From positions 124,001 through 188,000 of the forward strand of contig NZ_JACJQG010000003.1 of the NCBI RefSeq assembly GCF_014696435.1: a DNA stretch of 64,000 bases, in the 5' to 3' direction. Source of the DNA: Calothrix anomala FACHB-343. GTDB taxonomy: Bacteria > Cyanobacteriota > Cyanobacteriia > Cyanobacteriales > Nostocaceae. The notes below the pieces were generated by a model. That model was not told the origin of the DNA. It did no database searches and saw nothing but the letters and a program-made list of their open reading frames with translations. Made by a program: the position numbers and the translations under genes. Of the stretch, positions 26,727 through 35,687 are shown piece by piece (positions within the stretch are counted from its first letter, which is position 1; the number at the start of each line of letters is the position of its first letter).

Positions 26727-26766
26727 AATGGGGTCAATAGTCAACAGTCAACAGTCAACAGTCAAC
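26727..26766. repeat. Heptamer STRR (AACAGTC)n
   Basis: About five copies of the AACAGTC heptamer, starting 8 bp from the ATPase start codon, i.e. in its 5' leader on the opposite strand. Confidence 0.85.
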
Positions 26767-26919
26767 GCTGACAGCTTAATTACATTATTAACTCGTTGAC
26801 GCGTTGGCGAAGCCCACCGAAGGTATCGCATCTTCCTCACGCGATAATCAGCAACCCCATAAACTGTCACTGTGGGAAAGCGTAGCTTCGGGCTACTTAG
26901 GTGTTAGTTATTGCGATTG

Positions 26920-27108
26920 CCGAAGTGGCTATTGTCTTGTCCGAAGCGGCTATTGTCTTGTCCGAAGTGGCTATTGTCTTGTCCGAAGCGGCTATTGTAG
27001 TATCCGAAGCGGCTATTGTAGTATCCGAAGCGGCTATTGTAGTATCCAAAGCGGCTATTGTAGTATCCAAAGTGGCTATTGTCTTGTCCGAAGCGGCTAT
27101 TGCAAAGC
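26920..27108. repeat. 21-bp tandem array, 9 units (array 1)
   Basis: Nine contiguous 21-bp units, no spacers: CCGAAGYGGCTATTG followed by TCTTGT (units 1-3, 8) or TAGTAT (units 4-7); the last unit decays. Unit starts: 26920, 26941, 26962, 26983, 27004, 27025, 27046, 27067, 27088. Because 21 is divisible by three, open frames run through it on both strands; I regard these as artefacts. Confidence 0.93.
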
Positions 27109-27179
27109 TGAAAACCCTTTCCTGTGGTCATAATACTACCTTTGCAGGGGTAAGGGTTGTTTTTTAGTTTAGCAATTGG

Positions 27180-27209
27180 GCGAGGAAAAGAGCGATCGCA
27201 CTTCCTCGC
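27180..27209 (-). terminator. Possible terminator after metF
   Basis: GCGAGGAA (27180-27187) pairs with TTCCTCGC (27202-27209), 38 bp after the metF stop on the minus strand; a HIP1 site fills the loop. A run of A's (T's on the minus strand) is not adjacent, so confidence is modest. Confidence 0.4.
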
Positions 27210-27246
27210 TTTACAGTTAGCTAAAAAATGCGATCGCCTTTGCTGT

Positions 27247-28176
27247 TTACTTAGTTAATACCAAATTAACTGGCTTAACTCCCGCTAAATCTAAAATTTG
27301 GGGAATTAAATCTTCTCGCTTTACTGCCATCATGTGTACGCCTTGACACAATTGTTGGGCAATTTGTACTTGTTCGGCAGCAATTTTTACGCCTTCTTCT
27401 AGCGGGTGTTTGGCTTTAGCTAACCTATCAATAATGTGCTGGGGAATATTTACCCCAGGAACGCACTTATTAATAAATTGGGCATTTTTTGCCGATTTTA
27501 ACAGAAAAATTCCGGCTAAAATTGGTTTATTACAGCCTGCAGCTACGCTGTACATAAACTTTTCTAACCTATCAAAGTCTGTAATTAATTGACTTTGAAA
27601 AAATTGCGCTCCTGCTTGTAATTTGCGTTCAAAGCGGCTTTGTAAACCTGATAAACTCGCACATTGTGGATCGACGGCTGCACCTACAAATAAATCGAGT
27701 GCGCCATCAGTTAAAGGTTGTTCGTTAGCATCAATACCTTGATTAAGTTTGCGAATTAGTTGCAGCAAACGAATAGCTTCTAAATCAAAGACGCCTTTAG
27801 CATCTGGGTGATCGCCAGCTTTTACTGGGTCACCTGTTAAAGCTAATATATTATGGATACCTAAAGCATGGGCACCCATGAGGTCTGCTTGTAAACCAAT
27901 GCGATTGCGATCGCGGCAAGCCATCTGACAAATCGGTTCAATTCCATGTTGTAATAAAATTGCCGAAGCTACCAACGAAGACATCCGCAATACTGCTCGG
28001 CTACCATCGGTAACATTGACAGCATGAACCCTCCCCTTAAGAGTCGCCGCCATATCAAGCATGTGTTTTGGATTTCCGCCTTTAGGTGGTGCTACCTCGG
28101 CAGTAATTAAAAATTCGCCTGCTTGTGCAGCTTGGCGAAAGCCATTCAAGACTGTCGGATTTTGAGTATCAGACAT
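27247..28176 (-). CDS. metF: Methylenetetrahydrofolate reductase family protein
   Basis: 309 residues, the TIM-barrel flavoprotein that reduces 5,10-methylene-THF to 5-methyl-THF for methionine synthesis. Visible: FLITAEVAPPKGGNPKHML near the N-terminus (catalytic Glu), GSRAVLRMSS, ALTGDPVKAGDHPDAKGVF, QFFQSQLITDFDRLEKF and KPILAGIFLLKS. The length is normal. It is a single gene; the 21-bp array lies downstream. The distant cyanobacterial branch of MetF diverges from the E. coli enzyme, so the exact activity is inferred. Confidence 0.88.
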   Translation of the reverse strand: MSDTQNPTVLNGFRQAAQAGEFLITAEVAPPKGGNPKHMLDMAATLKGRVHAVNVTDGSRAVLRMSSLVASAILLQHGIEPICQMACRDRNRIGLQADLMGAHALGIHNILALTGDPVKAGDHPDAKGVFDLEAIRLLQLIRKLNQGIDANEQPLTDGALDLFVGAAVDPQCASLSGLQSRFERKLQAGAQFFQSQLITDFDRLEKFMYSVAAGCNKPILAGIFLLKSAKNAQFINKCVPGVNIPQHIIDRLAKAKHPLEEGVKIAAEQVQIAQQLCQGVHMMAVKREDLIPQILDLAGVKPVNLVLTK

Positions 28177-28383
28177 AACATTCAGAATTTCCAGTTTCTT
28201 TCAGGGTAAATCAATTTACCCCTATTGAGATGTTTTATAAAGTAAACCTTAAATTCTTGGTTGCGTTATGGCAATGCTGAACGTATCTATAAATCTCGTG
28301 CTTTACAGCTAATTTTCATGCACTCAAAGCCTCAAATCCTATGAATAGCCATAACACCAGGCTACTTTTGAAAATCAGGGAAA

Positions 28384-28399
28384 CCACTAAAAATAGTGG
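28384..28399 (-). terminator. Small hairpin after trpS
   Basis: CCACTA and TAGTGG arms around AAAA, 50 bp after the trpS stop on the minus strand. A short TTT follows in that direction. Weak. Confidence 0.3.
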
Positions 28400-28447
28400 C
28401 TTCCTAACTTAATATTTACTTTACATAACAGGCTCTCAAGGCAATCC

Positions 28448-29458
28448 TTAATGAGGTATGGTGTAGCCTAAAGCAGCTTTAACTTCTGCTAGAGTTTGGT
28501 TAGCAACAGCTTCGGCTTTTTGCTTTCCTTCCCGCAATACCGACTCAAGATAACCTTTATCTGCCATAATTGCCTGATATTTTTCTTGAATTGGTTTCAA
28601 GGCTGCGATCGCAGTTTCGGTCAATAATGGTTTGAATTGTCCCCAACCCATATCTTGACATTCTGCTGCCACATCTTCTTTGTTTTTACCAGACAACAGC
28701 AGATATAGGGTTAACAAGTTATTACACTCAGGACGTTCTGGATCGTCAAAAGTTAAACCCCGAATTGGATCGGTTTTACAACGCTTAATTTTATTAGCAA
28801 TTTGCTCTGGCGTGTCTAACAAATTAATCCGGCTTAATTCTGACGGATCGGATTTTGACATTTTCCGCGTACCATCAGTTAAACTCATCACCCTTGCGCC
28901 TTCCTTACGAATCAAAGGTGCTGGTAGCTTTAGCACTGGTTGATCCGGTTTCGCAAATAAATGATTAAATCGATTGACGATATCTCGCGTTAATTCTAAA
29001 TGTTGCTTTTGGTCTTCACCCACTGGCACAAAATCTGCCTGATAAAGCAGAATATCAGCCGACATCAGCACAGGGTAATCCAATAAGCCGACACCGACAT
29101 TTTCCCCTTGTTTCACAGCTTTTTCTTTAAACTGGATCATATCTTGCAGCCAGTTAAGGGGAGTAATGCAATTGAGCAACCAGGTAAGTTCGCTGTGTGC
29201 CGAGACGTGAGATTGTACAAAAATGGTGGAATAATTTAAATCTAGACCACAAGCTAAATAGAGAGCAACGAGGTTATAGGTATTAGATGCCAACTCTTTG
29301 GGGTCATGTGGCACCGTAATTGCGTGTAAATCAGCGACAAACAGATAATTGTCGTAATCACTCTGGGCTTCCACCCAGTTACGAATTGCTCCTAAGTAGT
29401 TGCCTAAATGTAAATTTCCAGTTGGTTGAACTCCCGACAGAACGCGCTGCTTGCCCAT
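28448..29458 (-). CDS. trpS: Tryptophan--tRNA ligase
   Basis: 336 residues from the ATG at 29458 (MGKQRVLSGVQPTGN); the frame's TTG three codons upstream is less likely. Class I signatures are clear: the HIGH-type motif in PTGNLHLGNYLGA and KMSKS in RKMSKSDPSE. SADILLYQADFVPVGEDQKQH and the C-terminal region with EGKQKAEAVANQTLAEV fit bacterial TrpRS. It charges tRNA-Trp. A single gene with no operon partner. Confidence 0.95.
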   Translation of the reverse strand: MGKQRVLSGVQPTGNLHLGNYLGAIRNWVEAQSDYDNYLFVADLHAITVPHDPKELASNTYNLVALYLACGLDLNYSTIFVQSHVSAHSELTWLLNCITPLNWLQDMIQFKEKAVKQGENVGVGLLDYPVLMSADILLYQADFVPVGEDQKQHLELTRDIVNRFNHLFAKPDQPVLKLPAPLIRKEGARVMSLTDGTRKMSKSDPSELSRINLLDTPEQIANKIKRCKTDPIRGLTFDDPERPECNNLLTLYLLLSGKNKEDVAAECQDMGWGQFKPLLTETAIAALKPIQEKYQAIMADKGYLESVLREGKQKAEAVANQTLAEVKAALGYTIPH

Positions 29459-29535
29459 AAATTTCAAGTTAGTTATCTCAAATCCGCCCTATCCAAGGCG
29501 GCAATTACAAAACACATTTAATTTTGACATTTTCT

Positions 29536-29600
29536 AGGGGCATTGGGCATTGGGAATTGGGCATTGGGCATTGGGCATGGGGCATTGGGCATTGGGCATT
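29536..29600. repeat. Heptamer STRR (GGGCATT)n
   Basis: About nine copies of GGGCATT with a few variants, upstream of trpS. Confidence 0.85.
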
Positions 29601-29606
29601 TGTTAG

Positions 29607-29626
29607 AGACGCGATGAATCGCGTCT
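29607..29626. repeat. Dispersed hairpin, AGACGCG family, copy 2
   Basis: Same hairpin and same downstream sequence (GTACAATTGTCTCCCTTGTC) as at 19238. Confidence 0.8.
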
Positions 29627-30585
29627 GTACAATTGTCTCCCTTGTCCCCCTTCCTAGCCCCTAGCCCCTAGCCCCTAGATCTACTTTAGATATCGATGGG
29701 GATTGTTGCGATATTGTAATTATCTCTGCAATGATTATTCAGGATAAGAGCGATCGCCTGACTTTTGATTTTTACAACACTGATATAATGCAGCATAAAT
29801 CAGCGTGCTATTGACAATTTTAGCGGGGAAATTACTTTTTTAATTCGTTAGGTAGAGAATTTACTTGAGGATTATTTCGGCTAATTTGTATTAATTGTTA
29901 ATAGGTATTTTATTTTTTCTAAGAGAAAAAACATCAACTTCTCGGGGTTTGCAGTAGCAACACAGTACTAAATTAGTCAATTTTAGGTGAATTAAATGGC
30001 TAAGACTAGCAAAAAGCTGATTGATTGTATTTATTGCAGATTTTAATACTTTTTTGGCTATAATTAGCAATCTTATTTCTTTTTTGTCAAAAAAACAACT
30101 AATTCAAATTTAATAATTTCTATAAACTAGTCTTTCAATTCGCTCGATATTAATGCATTGATGCTGAATACGCATTTTTTGACTGTATTTTTTATACTAG
30201 TATTTAGAATTGCTATGTTATCTACAAGCTAGATTTTTTCATTATTTTGCCTAATAATAAGTTATTGTCATAGCTAAATCTGTTTACACATGTGATTTAT
30301 AATACAAATACCATGATAAATAAATAACTTTACCGAAACTTCATAATATTATCCAAAAAGCGTGGCAATATAATTTGCAGGTTGCTAACTATATTGGATA
30401 AACTAACAACTAATAATTAAACAATCAGGATGCATTCCCCATATTTGGCAAAGTTTGAGGAATGACATAAATCTTTTTTGCTTATTCCCTAATCGTAAAA
30501 AATACTAGCCCAGATTTTCATCTTTAGAGAAAAATTTGTTGGCTTTTTTCGTTATTGATTGATCTTTTTTTAGGTGATGTTTTTT

Positions 30586-33483
30586 ATGGAAATAATTCCA
30601 GACAATGCTCAGTTAATTATGACCGATGAAGCACAAATAACTGACCAACAAACCGAGACAAATAGCGACTCAATATTACCGGCGTTAAAAACCAACGATC
30701 CTGAATTTGATAGTCTTTGGGGTTTAAAAATTACTGGAGCAACAGAAGTATTTAATTATACTCAAGGTAGTAAAGATGTCATCGTAGCTGTTGTAGATTC
30801 TGGTGTTGACTACAATCACGAGGACTTAGCTAGCAACATCTGGAAGAATACTGATGAAATAGATAACAATGGTATTGATGATGATGGTAATGGCTATATT
30901 GATGATGTTTATGGTTGGGACTTTGGTGATGGAGACAAAGATCCCATCCCGGACAAGCCTATTAACGAAAGTTCTCAACGCGGTCATGGAACTCACGTTG
31001 CCGGTATCATAGGTGCTGTAGCCAATAATGGTCTAGGAGTAGTAGGCGTCAGTCCGAATGTTTCAATCATGGTTACGAAGCATTTCCGTAACAGCGACAG
31101 TAAAGAATATTTATGGAACGTAGCCTACGGTATCTATTATGCGATCGAGAATGGAGCAAAAGTCATCAACCTCAGTTTCAGCTCCAAATCTTTAAATCAA
31201 GATGAAAAAGATGTTCTCCAGTATGCCTACGAGCGTGGCGTTTTAGTCATAGCCTCCGCAGGTAATGATGGTAAAGATAATGATATTGAGCCTGTTTATC
31301 CTGCTAACTTCGATCTACCTAATATTATTACTGTTGCCGCTTCAGATGATAAAGATCAACTAGCCATTTTCGGTAAATATGCTTCTAACTATGGTAAAAA
31401 TTCTGTAGACCTAGCAGCACCTGGGAAAAATATTGAAAGTACCCTACCCAATAATCAATATGCTGCATGGGATGGAACATCAATGGCTGCTCCCCAGGTA
31501 GCTGGTGCTGCGGCTTTACTTTTAGCTGCTAACCCTAATCTCACATTTTTAGAACTGAGATACGCCTTGCTCTCAACAGTTGATAAAAAAGAGTCTTTGC
31601 AAGATAAAGTCAATACTGGCGGTCGTTTGAATGTGCTGGCTGCTTATCAACAGGTTGTAGGAAATACTCAACCCCAGACTGATAGTACTAATAACAATAC
31701 AACCTCTACTAGCTCAGAAATTGTTATTCAAGCAGAGAACTATAATAGCGCTCAAGACTTCACACTTGGCGATAAAAATAACAAATATCGCCGCGATTAT
31801 AGTGTTGATATCCGAGATAGCACTGATGGTAGGGGCTTTGATGTTACTGGAATTCAAGCTGGGGAATGGCTGAATTATATTTTTAATCTCAGTGATAATC
31901 AATTCTATAACATTTCATTGCGAGTTGCCCCTGTTGGTCTTGGTCAACAAATCAAAGCGACTTTTAATAACAATCAAGAACGCATCATCAGTTTTGATGC
32001 TACTAGCGGCGATAATGTTTGGATAGATGCGACGATCGCCAAAGGAGTGAGTTTAAATGCAGGGACTAATCAACTGCGTCTAGATATGCTCACCGGTGGT
32101 TTCAACCTTAACTACATTAAGCTAGTGCCGACAAACACAGCTTATGGTGGTAGTAACATTGACAATATTTCTGGCAATGCTAGTAATAACTCCATCTATG
32201 GCGATGCTGGTAACGATAACCTCAATGGTGGTGCTGGCAATGACACTATTTATGGTGATGAGGGCGATGATAATATTAATGGCGGAGATGGTAACGATCG
32301 CCTATTTGGTGACTCAGCCACTGCTGTAATCGGTTCTGCTAAAGACACCATTTATGGCGGACAAGGTAATGATGTCATATTTGGGGGTGAAGACAATGAC
32401 TCCCTTTATGGTGAAAATGGCAATGATACCCTTGATGGTGGAGCGGGTGACGATAACCTCATTGGTGATGTTGGTAATGATAGCCTGATTGGCGGCTTAG
32501 GCAATGACAGCCTTAATGGTGGTAGTGGTAACGATATCCTCAATGGTGCGCTGGGTAGTGATATTCTCAATGGTGGTAGTGGTAACGATACTGTTAGTTA
32601 TAGAAATGCAACTGCTGGTGTCAATGTCAACTTGGGGGCGGGTACGGCTAGCGATGGACAAGGTAGCAATGATACTTTAATTAGCATAGAGACGGTTATT
32701 GGCTCTAATTTTGCTGATATCCTCACAGGCGGAGCGGGGAATGATACCCTTAATGGTGGGGCTGGCAATGATACTATTAACGGTGGTGCAGGTAACGATA
32801 CTGTCAGTTATAGAAATGCAACTACTGGTGTCAGCGTTAATTTGACCACAGGTACAGCTAACGATGGACAAGGTGGTACTGATAGTTTAAGTAATATTCA
32901 GGCTATATTAGGTTCTAATTTTGCCGATATCCTCATAGGCAGCTCTGGTAATGACACTATTGAGGCTTACGCTGGTAATGATACCATCAACGGTGGAGAA
33001 GGTTACGATACTGTCAGTTATAGAAGTGCTAGTAGTGCTGTTAATGTTAACTTGGTAACAGGCAGAGCAAGCGATGGACAAGGTGGCAGTGATACTCTAA
33101 CTAGTATAGAGGCGATCGCAGGTTCTAATAATAACGATATCCTTACAGGTAATAACGGCAATAACGTTCTTACAGGTAATAACGGTAACGATACCCTCAT
33201 TGGCGGTGCTGGTCAGGATACCCTCATTGGTGGTTCTGGTGCTGATAGGTTCGTGTTTAACTTAGTCTCAGAAGGAATTAATGTCATTACAGACTTTTCT
33301 CCCTCACAAGGAGATAAGATTGTGATTAAAAATGAGACTTTTGGCGCGACTAGTTTTAACCAGTTCAGCTATAACTTAGCTACAGGTGCTTTAATCTTTA
33401 ATGAAACTCAGTTTGCTACTCTCAACATTAATTCCGGCTTTATTGCCAGTTCGGATATTATTATTGAGTCTCCAATAATCTAG
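30586..33483 (+). CDS. Secreted subtilisin-like protease with CBM6-like and RTX domains
   Basis: 965 residues from the ATG at 30586, which has AGGTG 9 bp upstream. No signal peptide. The S8 protease domain (about 35-370) has Asp in AVVDSGVDYNHED, His in RGHGTHVAGI and Ser in DGTSMAAPQVAGAAALL. Next is a beta-sandwich (about 380-525) with IQAENYN, AGEWLNYIFNL and GGFNLNYIKL, as in CBM6/35 carbohydrate-binding modules. The C-terminal ~420 residues are RTX nonapeptides (GGAGNDTLNGG, GGSGNDTVSYR), interrupted three times by a near-identical VSYRNATxGVxVNL...GTAxDGQG module. This fits type I secretion with calcium-driven folding. No exporter gene is nearby. Confidence 0.9.
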   Translation: MEIIPDNAQLIMTDEAQITDQQTETNSDSILPALKTNDPEFDSLWGLKITGATEVFNYTQGSKDVIVAVVDSGVDYNHEDLASNIWKNTDEIDNNGIDDDGNGYIDDVYGWDFGDGDKDPIPDKPINESSQRGHGTHVAGIIGAVANNGLGVVGVSPNVSIMVTKHFRNSDSKEYLWNVAYGIYYAIENGAKVINLSFSSKSLNQDEKDVLQYAYERGVLVIASAGNDGKDNDIEPVYPANFDLPNIITVAASDDKDQLAIFGKYASNYGKNSVDLAAPGKNIESTLPNNQYAAWDGTSMAAPQVAGAAALLLAANPNLTFLELRYALLSTVDKKESLQDKVNTGGRLNVLAAYQQVVGNTQPQTDSTNNNTTSTSSEIVIQAENYNSAQDFTLGDKNNKYRRDYSVDIRDSTDGRGFDVTGIQAGEWLNYIFNLSDNQFYNISLRVAPVGLGQQIKATFNNNQERIISFDATSGDNVWIDATIAKGVSLNAGTNQLRLDMLTGGFNLNYIKLVPTNTAYGGSNIDNISGNASNNSIYGDAGNDNLNGGAGNDTIYGDEGDDNINGGDGNDRLFGDSATAVIGSAKDTIYGGQGNDVIFGGEDNDSLYGENGNDTLDGGAGDDNLIGDVGNDSLIGGLGNDSLNGGSGNDILNGALGSDILNGGSGNDTVSYRNATAGVNVNLGAGTASDGQGSNDTLISIETVIGSNFADILTGGAGNDTLNGGAGNDTINGGAGNDTVSYRNATTGVSVNLTTGTANDGQGGTDSLSNIQAILGSNFADILIGSSGNDTIEAYAGNDTINGGEGYDTVSYRSASSAVNVNLVTGRASDGQGGSDTLTSIEAIAGSNNNDILTGNNGNNVLTGNNGNDTLIGGAGQDTLIGGSGADRFVFNLVSEGINVITDFSPSQGDKIVIKNETFGATSFNQFSYNLATGALIFNETQFATLNINSGFIASSDIIIESPII

Positions 33484-33499
33484 CAAGCAAATTAGGTTA

Positions 33500-33624
33500 G
33501 TTAAGAGTCAACAGTCCAGAGTCAACAGTCCAAGGTCAACAGATGAAAATCAATAGTCTCAAGTTAAATAATACATAACAATTGACCATTGACTATTGAC
33601 TATTGACCATTGACTATTGACCAT
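33500..33624. repeat. Heptamer-based repeats
   Basis: Mixed AACAGTC-type (33503-33542) and TTGACCA/TTGACTA-type (33581-33624) heptamers between the protease and the iminopeptidase genes. Confidence 0.75.
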
Positions 33625-33643
33625 TTTCACCTAATTCCTACCA

Positions 33644-34594
33644 ATGTACGAACTTTACCCCGCGATCGCACCTTACAATGAAGGCTATTTACAGGTATCT
33701 GAATTACATAAAATTCATTTTGAAGAATCAGGTAATCCCCAAGGAAAGCCAATAGTATTACTACATGGCGGCCCTGGTGGTGGTTGTCCCCCTTTTTATC
33801 GTCAATATTTTCATCCGCAAAAATGGCGCTTGGTAATGTTCGATCAACGCGGTTGCGGTCAAAGCAAACCCCATGCAGAATTACGAGAAAATACTACTTC
33901 GGATTTAGTCAGCGATATTGAAAAACTCCGCGAACATTTAGGAATCGAAAAGTGGGCTGTATTTGGTGGTAGTTGGGGGAGTACTTTATCTTTAGCATAT
34001 AGTCAAACCCATCCCGCAAGGTGTACAGAATTAATTTTACGCGGCATATTTATGCTACGTAAAAAAGAATTGCATTGGTTTTATCAAGAGGGAGCTAGCT
34101 ATATTTTTCCTGATGCTTGGGAAGAATATCTTAAACCAATTCCCCCCGCAGAACGGGATGATTTACTCACAGCTTATTATCAACGTTTAACCAGCCCAGA
34201 TTTACAAATTAGATTAGAAGCCGCCCGTGCTTGGTCAATTTGGGAAGCTAGTACTAGTAGATTATTTACCGATACTGACTTGATGAAAAATTTTGGTCAG
34301 AATGATTTTGCTGAAGCATTTGCTAGGATTGAATGTCATTATTTTATTAATCATGGATTTTTAGAGGCGGAGAATCAGTTACTATTAAATGTTGATAAAA
34401 TTCGCCATATTCCGGCTGTAATTGTGCAGGGGCGTTATGATGTCGTCTGTCCGATGGTATCAGCTTGGGAATTACATCGGGCTTGGCCTGAAGCGGAATT
34501 TATTGTAGTTCCCGATGCGGGACATTCGATGAGTGAACCGGGAATACGCAGCGCGTTAATTGCGGCGACGAATAAGTTTGCATTTAATTCGTAA
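33644..34594 (+). CDS. pip: Proline iminopeptidase
   Basis: 316 residues, alpha/beta-hydrolase of peptidase family S33. Visible: the oxyanion motif LHGGPGGGCPPFYRQYF, FDQRGCGQSKPHAE, the nucleophile elbow GGSWGSTLSLAYSQ, then VQGRYDVVCP (acid) and VPDAGHSMSEP (His). The length and the sequence EWYRQEG-like block (LHWFYQEGASYIFPDAWEEY, 20 residues) match prolyl iminopeptidases that release N-terminal proline from peptides in the cytoplasm. It follows a secreted protease gene, but 160 bp of repeats separate them. Confidence 0.9.
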   Translation: MYELYPAIAPYNEGYLQVSELHKIHFEESGNPQGKPIVLLHGGPGGGCPPFYRQYFHPQKWRLVMFDQRGCGQSKPHAELRENTTSDLVSDIEKLREHLGIEKWAVFGGSWGSTLSLAYSQTHPARCTELILRGIFMLRKKELHWFYQEGASYIFPDAWEEYLKPIPPAERDDLLTAYYQRLTSPDLQIRLEAARAWSIWEASTSRLFTDTDLMKNFGQNDFAEAFARIECHYFINHGFLEAENQLLLNVDKIRHIPAVIVQGRYDVVCPMVSAWELHRAWPEAEFIVVPDAGHSMSEPGIRSALIAATNKFAFNS

Positions 34595-34602
34595 TTTGTT
34601 AG

Positions 34603-34622
34603 AGACGCGATTCATCGCGTCT
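34603..34622. repeat. Dispersed hairpin, AGACGCG family, copy 3
   Basis: AGACGCGATTCATCGCGTCT, 8 bp after the iminopeptidase stop; it may serve as its 3' hairpin. Confidence 0.8.
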
Positions 34623-34633
34623 GTACAATTTTC

Positions 34634-34883
34634 AGATTAATTTGTAGGGGCGGGGAAACCCATTGGTGTCAACTTAAGCTCAAACGCTTATCTCACGAGC
34701 TTTTATCTCGTTTCCAGCCTCCGGCTGGAAATGCGTATTGCGAGGCTCTGCCTCGAAAGCTGATAAATTGAGGCAGCAGCCCACAGATTTTCGCTCCCAC
34801 GCAGAGCATGGGAGCTAGATGGAATGGGGGTTTCGCGTTAAGTTGACACGTATGGGGGAAACCCCGCCCCTACAAATTAATCT
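34634..34883. mobile_element. ~250-bp inverted-repeat element (MITE-like)
   Basis: The two ends match as long imperfect inverted repeats. Outer arms AGATTAATTTGTAGGGGCGG and its complement, inner arms CCCATTGGTGTCAACTTAA versus CCCATACGTGTCAACTTAA (two mismatches); the TGTCAACTTAA core pairs perfectly (34667-34677 with 34838-34848). The ~160-bp centre holds smaller palindromes (CCAGCCTCCGGCTGG; GCGAGGCTCTGCCTCG) and no gene. A short relative of the outer arms lies at 57168-57193. Confidence 0.65.
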
Positions 34884-34905
34884 TGGTTCAAATGGATATA
34901 TAAAA

Positions 34906-35646
34906 ATGAAATTTTTGGGTATTGATTTAGGCTGGAAATCCCAACCCAGTGGACTATGTTATTTAGAATTAATTGATAATCAATTAGAGATTAGAGATTT
35001 AGATCGCCAAGAAGCGATCGCAGATATTCTCACTTGGATTGATAGTTGCGTACAACCACAAGAACCTGCGTTAATTGCTGTAGACGCACCTACTCTCATT
35101 CCTAACGCTACGGGGAGTCGTCTACCAGATAAACTCAGTCATAAATACTTTGGTAAATATCACGCTGGATGCTACCCGGCTAATTTGGGTTTGGCTTTTG
35201 CCGAGCGTACTGTCAACTTTGGTTTAGAATTAGAATCTCGTGGCTTTATCCACGCACCTACCATTGAACCGCAAAAACCCGGTAGATATCAAATCGAAGT
35301 CTTTCCCCATCCCGCAATCGTCAACTTATTCAATTTAGAACGCATTCTTAAATATAAAAAAGGACGCTTGAGCGATCGCCGTTTAGAACTCACTAAACTC
35401 TATAATCATATTCTCAACATTTTACCAACTCTCCAACCACCTCTGCATTCCCTGCGCCTCTGCGGTTCATTTATTTCCGAAATCCCCCACACAGGCGCAG
35501 CACTTAAAGCTGTTGAAGACCAATTAGATAGCCTAATTTGCGCTTATGTTGCTGCACACTGGTGGTATTGGGGCGAACAACGTAACTTAGTATTAGGCGA
35601 TCGCACTACTGGTTACATTGTCACCCCAAAAAATCTTAGATTTTGA
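34906..35646 (+). CDS. DUF429 family protein (predicted RNase H-like)
   Basis: 246 residues from the ATG at 34906 (MKFLGIDLGWKSQPSG). The frame is open further upstream, but that part lies inside the inverted-repeat element, so it is not used. DUF429 proteins have an RNase H-like core; here GIDLGWK, LIAVDAPTLIPN and a late VEDQLDSLICAYVAAHWW carry the conserved acidic residues. No function has been shown. The insertion element ends only 22 bp before the start codon and may have replaced its promoter. Confidence 0.78.
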   Translation: MKFLGIDLGWKSQPSGLCYLELIDNQLEIRDLDRQEAIADILTWIDSCVQPQEPALIAVDAPTLIPNATGSRLPDKLSHKYFGKYHAGCYPANLGLAFAERTVNFGLELESRGFIHAPTIEPQKPGRYQIEVFPHPAIVNLFNLERILKYKKGRLSDRRLELTKLYNHILNILPTLQPPLHSLRLCGSFISEIPHTGAALKAVEDQLDSLICAYVAAHWWYWGEQRNLVLGDRTTGYIVTPKNLRF

Positions 35647-35687
35647 ATCAATAATCTAAAATCCAAAATCTAAAATCTAAAATCGAT

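Larger units (their letters stand above)
29459..30585. other. Long intergenic region upstream of the RTX subtilase
   Basis: 1.1 kb. The first 200 bp hold GGGCATT heptamers (29536-29600), an AGACGCG hairpin (29607) and CCCCTAG heptamers (29652-29680). The remaining ~850 bp is unusually AT-rich without open frames; it may be a long leader or promoter region for the secreted protease gene. I see no RNA gene. Confidence 0.5.

Noticed and set aside
26920-27108. CRISPR array
   Set aside because: Units are contiguous, 21 bp, with no unique spacers; no cas genes in the window. The same holds for the arrays at 40125, 50000 and 60395.
26804-27167. Three long open frames through the 21-bp array (repeats of RSGYCLV, VLSEAAI and NSRFGQD)
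   Set aside because: A 21-bp repeat without stops is open in several frames on both strands; there is no ribosome-binding site and no non-repeat part.
29681-30570. tRNA or other structured RNA in the long gap before the protease
   Set aside because: No cloverleaf arms or T-loop consensus found by eye; the sequence is simply AT-rich.
34819-34905. Earlier start for the DUF429 protein
   Set aside because: Those 29 codons lie mainly inside the inverted-repeat element; the family N-terminus begins at MKFLGIDLG.
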